64,000 bases of DNA from Helichrysum umbraculigerum (taxonomy: Eukaryota; Streptophyta; Magnoliopsida; Asterales; Asteraceae). Under the pieces are notes generated by a model. The model worked only from the letters and a program-made list of their open reading frames with translations. It made no database searches and had not been told where the DNA came from. The position numbers and the translations under genes were made by a program. Shown here one piece after another: positions 46,085 to 55,239 of the stretch. The stretch lies in assembly GCA_949592205.1 (NCBI GenBank), contig CATIUR010000003.1, forward strand, positions 74,242,501 to 74,306,500, in the 5' to 3' direction. Within the stretch, counting starts at the first letter, position 1. Every line of letters starts with the position of its first letter.

Positions 46085-47858
46085 CTGTAGATAAGAGAGA
46101 AAACAAGAACATAGTGATTTACCAATAATAATCACAAGTTTATGGAATAGATCATATTCTAGATTTTTTTACGAAAATTCGAAATGTGGTCTTTAAAATA
46201 TGAGCAGTCCCAATAACCTGTAATAACTAGTAATACCACCAAACTCAACTTCCAACCATCACAAGAAACTTTGGTTTACAATAATAGGCTATAAGGTCTT
46301 TAATGATTTCTAGAAGACAAGTCAAAAGACTACTTAACCATCATAAGCATGTATGATATAGATTTAAGTCTTAATCATGTAATTACCTTATCATGGCAAG
46401 CATAAACTATTACCGCATACTAACTATCATGATTATTTGAGCAAGTATTTAGCATTTTTAACCAAATCATGCAAACAAAGCATCTTTAGTTGACAATCGT
46501 ATTGTTAAATTGGATCTTTAAAAGTGATCATGGCATTTTTGCTACCTTAGGATTTTTAAAAGTTGTTGTTTTTAAGGAAAGCGTAGCATTATTTCAAGAC
46601 TTGCCATAATGCTTTCAAAGATACAATTTTACAACACCACCATGACTCTTTAACTAGAATGGTTACTAGTATTACTAAAATTTAAGCATTTTGACTTTTT
46701 AAAGTCGATTTTACCAAAGTAAAGTTTCCTTTAGTCATTTGCCTAATTCATAGTAATACTAACTTGAACTTAGCAAATCAAAGCAAGGCATTAACATCAA
46801 CTTAAGTCAAAACATCATTTTAACCAAGAGTTTTATTTCAAAATGGTGACGTTTAATCAAAAGTCAATGTTTCATGCTCACTTTAATTTGCTAACTTAAC
46901 CACAGCACACATTTAACCGCAAATGAAGCAAATGAATAAGCTATACTAATCATATTAAGCACTAATCAATCAACAAACAACTTATCATAAGCAATTTAAT
47001 CATCGAATGGTCAAAGTGGACTAACTAGCAAAAAAGTCAAAGAAGAGTCAACTTTCAAAAGTCAAACATCAAATTACTTCAATCTAACTAGTAATGCTAG
47101 TTCCTACATCATCTTATATCATCATCAAGCAAGAATCAAAGCTCAATTTCGCAATGTAAAGCACAAATATTCAAAAACTAACTTGAAACCCTAAGTTAAC
47201 AAAGTTAGAGAATTTTGGTATTTTAAGCTTGGATCATACCTTAATGAAGATGCAATGATTTTTAGAAACTCAAAAACGACCTAGAGATGAAGATTTGAAG
47301 CTTGGTTTGAGCAACAATGGTGAAAAATGGAGGTTTTGGTGTGGTGATGGTGAGGCCGGCGCACAAGGGAGGAAGGAGAGGAAAAAAAAAAGATTTTTTA
47401 TGTGGGTTTTGACTTGGTTTGACTCATTTCCATTCTTTTTAATTCCCTCCTTTTTCCGTTTATAGTAAATGACCATTTAAACTGTAATTACAAGATAATT
47501 TGGGTAATTAAAAACCTTAGCCAAATATTTTAGCAAAAGTTTAAAATTTGGTGTTAGACTGTAGTTAACTGTGCACAGCAAAAAGATTGGTTTTATTTAA
47601 AACGTAAGGAAACTACTTAACTAAATAAACAATATTTTTGGTTTAAAATCTTGATTCTTTAAAAACCCAAACAATTTTAAAAACTTTATAAAAATATTTT
47701 AATTTAAAATTTTCAAGTTTTCAGAAACTACGCAGATTTTGCGGAGACAAAGATTTTAAAAGCTTTTTGACTTTTTCTTAAGAAACAAATTAAACTAATA
47801 ATTAAACTAACATATTTTTTTAACCTACGAAAATTATTTTAAAGGCCTAATTAAAGAT
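46085..47858 (-). other. Non-coding region between the two genes of B
   Basis: About 1.8 kb, AT-rich, with no supported frame. It ends in a strong splice-acceptor-like tract (gttcttgttttctctcttatctacag on the minus strand, 46085-46110). Around 47240-47400 the sequence is purine- and ctc-rich, like a plant 5' untranslated region or promoter. It may be an intron removed to express the downstream gene. Confidence 0.45.
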
Positions 47859-47886
47859 TTGGGTTGCCTCCCAAAAAGCGCTTGGT
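47859..47886 (-). promoter_or_regulatory. Athila-type motif with TTGGGAGGCAACCCAA hairpin
   Basis: The minus strand reads aagcgctttttgggaggcaa then cccaaa. From memory this motif follows the end of pol in many plant Athila elements. Here it stands just downstream of the 464-codon ORF, marking where gag-pol ended in the ancestor. TTGGG/CCCAA can pair. Function unknown. Confidence 0.6.
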
Positions 47887-47921
47887 TTAAGTCTGTAGCT
47901 CGACTATTGTTCCAAAACAGT

Positions 47922-49316
47922 TTAAAGGGGATTGCTTGAAAGCAATCTTGAAGTATAGCGAGGAATAAAATCACAGTTTAGAATGTTAATGACATAATCA
48001 ACTAGCTCGGCAGGGTGTGATGAGAAATTTTCGAATTCGCTAAGAATCCTATGTTCTTTCCGGCCTAATTCTAGCAGATTATTAACAAACTTTTTAAATT
48101 CCTTTCCAACTTTCTTTTTACTTGAAATTCCTTTTCGCAGACCGCGGTCTATATTATTAAGATCGTGAAGAAGATTTCCTAAAATTCTCTGAAACCTAAG
48201 TTCCTCTTTTGAGTCGGGATTACCATTTGTAGTTTGCACTGCAATGGTAATATCCAAAATTAGAGATCTTTGAGAAACGGTGAAAGGGAATTTGGATTGA
48301 TCGAACAACGAAGCGAGTTTAACGTGGATATCTTTTCTTTCAGCAAAGAAAGCGGCTTCTATCTTGTTGTCGTCTGCTCCAGGAAATATTTCTTGCAACT
48401 TGGCTATTATATAAGCGGCGGGATCTACGAAAAATGGATTTTTTCCAGAAATGACGAGAGTGATCGCGAGATCTTTAGAAGTTAATAGCTCAAGCTCTTT
48501 TATCATAGCTGCAACATGACGATTAATCATGGTTTGAGAAACCGGTTGATAATCGGTGCAAGCAAATAGATCCATGAGGCGATCTATTTCTGATAAAAGC
48601 TTTCGCTCTTGCTCTCGATATTGTGTGAAGATACCATCTTCCTTTTGGGTCGGGAGACAGTGGAGAATACCTACGAGTATGTCTATCCTTAAGATGGTTT
48701 CTCTTTGCTCGACTGAGTAAGGAAAATCAGACATATATAAGTGTAAGGCAAATGTTTTGCATACATCCAATCTATTACCAGGATCAAAAGAGTAACCAAG
48801 GTATCGGATTTCATCACTATCTGAATCTTTCGGTATTTCCTTATCTACAACACGATAAATGGTGTACGAAGGTTCCGGTACGAGGTATACAAAAATTGGT
48901 GATTTTGGAAGATGTTCATGAATATCCTCATTCCTTATGGGGATTCGTTCTTCATTAGATGAGGAATGAAAGGGTTGAGGGTTTCCATGAAAATTATCGA
49001 CAAAATCAGGGAATCTATGGATATTTTCTAAGGAATGTTTAATCTCAGGCGTAGGCAAAACCTGATAGCTTGGAATGCTAGAAGCAGAAGTTGAGATCTT
49101 CTGTTGAGATTTATGGATTCCTAAGTCAAGATCTAATAGTTTCCCTAAGGTTCTAGAATCGTCGTCTGGTCCAGCGGAGGCTTCTTCCGGTGATGAGTGA
49201 AAGTCGGATTTCACATCTTGTTCCATAGTCGTCATTTCTTCAGTCGTTTTGCAGGCGAATGGAGAAATGGGATAGGAAGGCAGCGAATCGTAGAAAGATA
49301 TTTTTGGATTTTTCAT
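47922..49316 (-). CDS. Unknown 464-aa protein of B in place of gag-pol
   Basis: Intact frame starting 128 nt after the primer site. Residues 1-135 are low in structure, Ser/Pro/Glu-rich. Residues about 138-270 and 281-430 look like two diverged copies of one mainly helical module: SDFPYSVEQRETILRIDI (196-213) matches SKFPFTVSQRSLILDITI (341-358) at 9 of 18 positions, each preceded by an acidic Asp/Asn stretch and followed by an amphipathic helix (REQERKLLSEIDRLM against QRILGNLLHDLNNID). I see no zinc knuckle, protease, RT, RNase H, integrase, signal peptide or transmembrane segment, so it is neither gag nor pol. It may be a captured host gene fragment or a lineage-specific accessory gene. 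It is striking that it is open while the other gene of B has three stops. I do not recognise the family. Confidence 0.7.
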   Translation of the reverse strand: MKNPKISFYDSLPSYPISPFACKTTEEMTTMEQDVKSDFHSSPEEASAGPDDDSRTLGKLLDLDLGIHKSQQKISTSASSIPSYQVLPTPEIKHSLENIHRFPDFVDNFHGNPQPFHSSSNEERIPIRNEDIHEHLPKSPIFVYLVPEPSYTIYRVVDKEIPKDSDSDEIRYLGYSFDPGNRLDVCKTFALHLYMSDFPYSVEQRETILRIDILVGILHCLPTQKEDGIFTQYREQERKLLSEIDRLMDLFACTDYQPVSQTMINRHVAAMIKELELLTSKDLAITLVISGKNPFFVDPAAYIIAKLQEIFPGADDNKIEAAFFAERKDIHVKLASLFDQSKFPFTVSQRSLILDITIAVQTTNGNPDSKEELRFQRILGNLLHDLNNIDRGLRKGISSKKKVGKEFKKFVNNLLELGRKEHRILSEFENFSSHPAELVDYVINILNCDFIPRYTSRLLSSNPL

Positions 49317-49444
49317 TTTATTCTAATTTAAACTAATGTATTCTAAAGAAAGTAACTTTCGGATAAGTTGAGAACAACCTATACGAAAAGGATCTCCTAA
49401 AGGCTTATTCTATCTAAGGCGACTTCAGAATCGTAACGCTCTAC

Positions 49445-49464
49445 GATCCCCGGCAGCGGCGCCA
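49445..49464 (-). other. Primer-binding site of B, Asp tRNA type
   Basis: The minus strand reads TGGCGCCGCTGCCGGGG, the usual Athila primer site, six bases after the LTR end. Confidence 0.88.
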
Positions 49465-49470
49465 AAAACT

Positions 49471-50832
49471 TGATGCCGGCCAAAATGTCGGTTTTTGAGG
49501 AATCGCTTCCTGTCGTTGCGGGCCTCCCGCTTGGCTTGGCGATCAGTGGGTTTTAAATTTATAAAGAGCTGGGGCTCAACTTATAAATACTACCTACTAC
49601 ACAGAATGAGTAAGCAGTAAGTATAACTCGAGGTCGTTCTTAAATCGGAGCGAATTGAAATGAAGCGATGCCAAAGATAGGGTTCACTTTTAGGATAGGG
49701 TTTGTGCAAGTAGGTAGGTTTTGGTGTTTTAGTTTTCTAATTAATTAATTAACTAAATGCAGGAAAATAAAGATAGAGAAGAATCGGTAGCTAGGTAGAC
49801 AGATAGAGAATTGCGGCAGTTGAAACTTCGATAATCAGTTGTCGGGATGATGCTTATTATAAAGATAATTGGGGACATTTTTAGTTAATAGACAATTGCA
49901 TTACGGGTGTAAACACTAGGTCCCTACTTATTCTAGTTAATTACCAGAATCCGTATGTCACTGAGCACCTAGGATATCGTGATTCTGATCAGAACAGGCT
50001 GCTCAACCCCCCACACTGTCTTTTGGACTAGTGACCCTTGAAGGGTGCAGGAATAAGGTAACAGACTGCCCATTGGGTTATTCTGACCGTTCTTAACACC
50101 TAAATGTAAATGCCATCTCCTAAACATGTTCAGATCATTACTTTGTTATTCTAAACTATCAGTTTTGTAGAGTCTAGGGGTTTTAAGAATCCTGAACCAC
50201 TGCTGGGCTTGACTTTCATCACTAGACTCATTCCTTACGTTTGACTAGCTTAAATACTTCTGTCATGATCTAGACTCTCCTTTGCAATCAGTCATTCAGC
50301 CCTAGGAACACCAGCGGTGTACAATGCATACTCATTCCACAGCGTACCACACTAGGCACCGTTTACAATGTACTACACTTAAACAGTTCCACAGACCCTT
50401 GTAACCAGGGATATGTTGTAGCTTTTTATCCCTAGGTACAGGTACGATGTACTATGCCGAAATGTTTCCATAGCTTCAGTTCCAGGGGTGGATAGGCGGT
50501 GTACTGTAACATTTCCACAGTTATATTGGTTCCTAGGCCATATTCTAGGGTCTCTAGGTAATCCACAGTGTTGGCACATACGGCTATTTCCGGAGCTTCC
50601 ACGTTGTACTCCACCAGTGGTGTTTCCAAAGCTATACTCAGTACTTCAGCCGAATTACAGTGACAGACACGGCTTCGTACTATAACACATATAACTTCCT
50701 ACTGTACCTAGAGGTGATCAAGTTCTAAGCCGAAAGTAGCAGTCACGCGAAGGACTGGAAAGGGTGATCCATAACTAAGTCTAGATGCATGATAAGTTTT
50801 AGACATGACAAAAATAACAATCCCCAATTATA
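49471..50832 (-). repeat. 5' LTR of B, upstream half deleted
   Basis: It matches 39578-40935 (about 22 differences) and stops abruptly at about 50832, where A integrase sequence begins. The lost part is the upstream U3 end on the transcribed strand and includes the TATA box seen at 41390-41400 in the other LTR. B as it stands therefore has no promoter of its own. Confidence 0.9.
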
Positions 50833-51861
50833 AGTTTTGTAGGCTGTCCGGAACGCCCATAATGCATCATCTAGCTTGTCTGCCCAGTTTTCCTTGTGTT
50901 GACCAACTGTTCGTTCCAAAATTCTTTTTTGCGCTCGGTTTGTTATTTCTGCTTGCCCATTTGTCTGCGGGTGGTAGGCCGTAGATGTCTTATGGGTAAC
51001 ACCATATTGTTGCAATATCTTCATGAACTGAGTATTGCAAAAGTGTGTGCCGCGGTCACTGATGATCGCTCGAGGTGTTCCAAACAAACAGAATAGCTGC
51101 TTTAAGAACTTGGTTATGACTCTCGAGTCATTTGTTGGGAAGGCCTGAGCTTCGGCCCATCTGGATACGTAGTCGACAGCTACTAGAATGTATTCCTTTC
51201 CGTAAGATTTCGGAAATGGTCCCATGAAATCTAATCCCCATATATCGAATATTTCACATGCTTGGATATTCGTTAACGGCATTTCGTTACGCGTTGTGAT
51301 ATTTCCAAACCTTTGGCAAATATCGCAACGTTTCACCAAGTCTTGTGCGTCTCTAAAAATAGTTGGCCAATAGAATCCTGAGTCGTATACTTTCTTTGCT
51401 GTCAAGTTGGCTGTGTGGTGTCCTCCGGTGGGTCCATGATGGCTTTGATGGAGGATGTGTTCGGCTTCCTTTCCATCGACACATCTTCTTATAATCTGGT
51501 CGGGACAGACCTTAAATAAATACGGATCATCCCAAAAGTAGTGCTTGACATCGCGGAAGAACCTTTGTCTTCGTGATGACGGCATCCCTTTTCTTGTGAT
51601 CCTTCCAACTACGAAATTGGCGATGTCTGCAAACCAAGGATTATCCGTGAATTGCAATCCTTTCAATTGTCCTCCTAAACTCATTAACTGCTCTTCTGGA
51701 AATCGATCCTTGATGTCCCCTTCTGCAAGTTGTTCCATTGATGGATTTTCAAGTCGACTCAGATGGTCGGCAGCGACATTCTCTGCTCCCTTTTTATCTT
51801 TTATTTCAATGTCAAATTCTTGCAGGAGTAGAATCCATCGTAACAGTCTTGGTTTTGCGTC
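50833..51861 (-). pseudogene. Integrase of Athila element A, C-terminus lost
   Basis: This follows the RNase H stop in the same frame: KDAKPRLL-like linker, HHCC zinc domain (HQSHHGPTGGHHTANLT, then KRCDICQRFG), and catalytic core with Asp (GLDFMGPF), Asp (ISDRGTHF) and Glu (TNGQAEITNRA). It is open through AFRTAYKT, then runs into the LTR of B at about 50832; the trailing residues YNWGLLFLS come from that LTR. The whole C-terminal domain is missing. The core residues are complete, but without the C-terminal domain and with an upstream stop it is not expected to work. Confidence 0.9.
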
Positions 51862-54800
51862 TTACTTCTTGAAGAGGTATTTCAGAGCTGAGTGATCCGC
51901 GTACACTATTGTCTTTGACAATATCAGGTAGGATCGAAATTTATCAAAGGCGAATACTACAGCCAGCAGCTCCTTTTCGGTGGTTGTATAATTCTCTTGA
52001 GCATCTGTGAGAGTTTTGCTAGCGTAGTAGATTGGTCGAAAGTGATTATCCTTCCGTTGCCCGAGAACTGCCCCTACAGCGAAATCGCTTGCATCGCACA
52101 TGATTTCAAATGGAAGGCTCCAGTCCGGAGCGACCATGATTGGTGCATTAGTTAGCTCTTTCTTTAGGTAGTCAAAGGCTTTCATACAACTTTCGTCAAA
52201 TGCGAATTTGATGTCTTTTCCTAAAAGGTGGGTGATAGGTCGAGAGATCTTGGAGAAGTCCTTGATAAAACGACGGTAGAACCCAGCGTGGCCTAGGAAA
52301 CTTCGAATGGCTTTAACGTTGGTGGGTGGTGGAAGTTTCGCAATGGTTTCGACTTTGGCTTTGTCTACTTCGATTCCTGACTTTGATATTCTATGTCCCA
52401 AGACTATTCCTTCCTTTACCATAAAGTGGCACTTTTCCCAATTCAAGACGAGATTTGATTCTTCACACTTGGTGAGCATTCTATCGAGGTTGGATAAACA
52501 AGATGCAAAAGAGTCTCCAAAGACAGAGAAGTCGTCCATGAAGACTTCCATGCATTGTTCGATCATGTCATGGAAAATTGCAATCATGCATCTCTGAAAT
52601 GTTGCAGGTGCATTGCATAATCCAAATGGCATTCGTCGATATGCGAACGTTCCATACGGGCATGTAAACGTTGTCTTCTCCTGGTCTTTTGGATCGAGCA
52701 GAATTTGGAAGTAACCGGAGAATCCATCAAGGAAACAGTAGAATTCGTTTCCCGACAGCCTCTCGAGCATTTGGTCGATAAACGGAAGTGGAAAGTGATC
52801 CTTGCGAGTTGCTTCGTTTAACTTCCGGTAGTCAATACAAACCCTCCAACCTGTGACGGTCCGAGTTGGCATGAGCTCATTTTCTTCGTTTGTAATGACC
52901 GTCATTCCTCCTTTCTTTGGGATGACTTGAACAGGGCTAACCCAAGGTGAGTCAGATATTGGGTATAATAGTCCAGCATCCAAGAGTTTGATAACCTCTT
53001 GTTTCACTACGTCTTGAATTTTAGGGTTTACTCGTCTCTGCCTTTGAACGGATGGTTTGAAATCATTCTCCATCAGGATCTTATGCGTGCAATAGTTAGG
53101 ACTAATTCCTTGTATGTCAGAAATTTTCCATGCGATTGCCTTCTTGTGTGATTTCAACACATCAACTAGTTGGGCTTTCTCTTTTGGTTTCAACTCCTTT
53201 GAGATTATCACCAGGAGTTGGGAGGTTCCTTGGAGGTAAGCGTATTCAAGGTGAGGTGGTAATTTCTTTAATTCCAAGTTTGGTGGTTCCTCAATAGACG
53301 GCCTCATTCTAGCTATTTCGTCTCTATTCAGCTTCTCATATTCAGCTTGGAAAGGTGCCTCGTCTATCTCAGGTTCGGATGTAGAGATGGATGCTATTTC
53401 GACCCATTCGGTTTGGTTTGAAAATTCGTTCGTCTTTAGCTCATATTTGTTGACCGATGATGAGGACACTTCGTCATTTCGGGTGAGAATAATTTCTCCG
53501 TCGTCGGTGAATTGGAATTCTTGAAATTTAGCGGTTGAGGATTGGTTTATGGTTAATTCAGGGTTTGGAAATGATAGAGGTTCGGGTTGGTTGATTAATT
53601 GAGATTCAAATGGTGGTGGCTCAATACTCATCCCTTTGAAGAAATCCAGGATTTCTTTAATTGAAGGAGCTGGATTCGGGGCATCGAGTGTGGTTGTATC
53701 TCTTTTTAGCCAAGGTATCGGTGTACCGCATCCCAATGGGACGGCTATCGTTTTGCCACTGGTGCAAGATAGCTTCTTTTCAAACAATGGAAATAGAAGT
53801 TCTTCAGACTTTGCTGGCGAAGTGATTGCGGACTGCAGCCCAGGATCCTCGTTATATAATCTTCGAACGGTGACTACCGTGGTAGGTATCGGGTTCTGGC
53901 TGGATAGTGCCAACACTTCGTGGAGATGTTCATCACAAATGTCCTGCATAGTATCGCACAAACCAAGGTCCTCTTCCAGAGGTTGCTTCATTAATCGATC
54001 GACATTAAAGGTGACCTCCTCTTTCCCGACTCTTAGTTTTAAAGATTTTTCGTTTACGTCGATTACGGCCTTGGCAGTATATAAGAAAGGTCTGCCAAGG
54101 ATGAGTGGGATGTGGGTGTCTTCCTCTATATCCATGATGATGAAGTCCACTGGAAAGACGAACTTATCGACCTTGACCATGACATCTTCAGCAATTCCTC
54201 GAGGGAGTTTAACTGATCTGTCTGCTAGTTGGATGGTCATACGAGTGGGCAGTAGGTTATCTAATCCTAATTTCTTATAGAGGGAATAAGGCATAAGATT
54301 AACACTAGCACCTAGGTCAGCTAAGGCATTACTAATTTGGATATCTTGGAGGAAACAAGGTATTGTAAAACGTCCAGTGTCTCCTAACTTAGGTGGAAGA
54401 CCATGCTGTACAATTAAAGAGCATTCAGCATCTAAGGGTAAACTAACTATTTGCCTAAGTTTTTCTTTGTTTGAAAGAAGTTCTTTAAAGAATTTGGCAC
54501 ATGTGGGCATTTCTACTAAAGCATCTAATAGTCTAACATTCAAGTGCAAGCTTTTAAACATTTCCAGATATTTACCGAATTGGGCTTCTTGCTTTTCCTT
54601 TTTAAGTCTACCGGGATAAGGTATTCTCGTGCGAGGTACATTATCTGGAGTTTTGGTTGGTGATGGGTCAGGTGTTGAGACAGGAGTGTCAATGGACACA
54701 TGTTCACTTGGTGTAGGTGTGGGCGAAGAAGTGTTTTCGGGAGTGTTATCTGGTGGCGGTGGATCAACTTTGGTTATTTTTCCTCCCCTAGTGACTATTA

Positions 54801-55077
54801 ACACGTCATCACTCGGTGAATGGTTAGTGTCATTAGTGATTACCGACGTACTTTCCTCAATAAAACTTAAGTTTTTCAAAATAGATTCCATGTTAGAAGT
54901 TAATTTTTCTGAAATCTTTATCATGGCGTCAATGTTGTCTTGAACTTCAGCATTTCTTTTGTTTACAAGGTTTTGTTCAAGCATGAAAAGTGGTAAAAGT
55001 TGTTTTGAGGAAGGTAAGTGGTTCGTAGGTGAAGGAACGGCCAAAAGTTGGGTCCAATCAGGATAGGGTGTTGACAT
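51862..55077 (-). pseudogene. Gag tail, protease, RT and RNase H of Athila A
   Basis: 1071 codons open from an ATG 136 nt after the primer site. Residues 1-150 are a helical then Pro/Thr-rich gag tail (RGGKITKVDPPPP). Residues 153-235 are the region before the protease (YPGRLKKEKQEAQFGKYLEM). The Athila-type protease has DLGAS at 254-258 and ILGRPFL at 326-332. RT spans about 690-935: VCIDYRKLNEATRKDHFPLP, MPFGLCNAPATFQR, catalytic FMDD at 846-849. RNase H spans about 940-1071, with CDAS, TTEKELLAV and ADHSAL. The frame ends at a TAA (51862-51864) where relatives have Gln (KKQDAKP), so one base change separates it from the integrase. The gag capsid and CCHC domain, usually a few hundred residues, is absent: the frame starts directly in the gag tail. 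Confidence 0.92.
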
Positions 55078-55212
55078 AATTGGTTAAAAGCGGTTAACTA
55101 AACTAATCCTAAACTAATCCTAAGGGCAAAAAGGTAACTTTTGATCGATGTTAATCTTTCAAAAGGATCGCTAAACACTAAAGTTACTAAATTTCCTAAA
55201 ATCGGTCGTCGA

Positions 55213-55233
55213 CGCTCCCCGGCAGCGGCGTCA
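55213..55233 (-). other. Primer-binding site of A, Asp tRNA type, one change
   Basis: The minus strand reads TGACGCCGCTGCCGGGGAGC. The third base is A where B and other Athila elements have G. Confidence 0.82.
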
Positions 55234-55239
55234 AAAACT

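Larger units (their letters stand above)
39578..50832 (-). mobile_element. Athila-derived element B lacking gag-pol
   Basis: Minus strand: truncated 5' LTR 49471-50832, Asp-tRNA-type primer site 49445-49464, a 464-codon unknown ORF (49316-47922), a conserved Athila-like motif (47859-47886), about 1.8 kb non-coding, a broken ATHILA ORF-1 gene (46084-44207), a 3' non-coding block, polypurine tract and 3' LTR 39578-42047. No gag, protease, RT, RNase H or integrase sequence is present in 7.4 kb of internal sequence. It is inserted in A, but no target duplication remains because its right LTR and adjoining A sequence are deleted. Confidence 0.85.
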
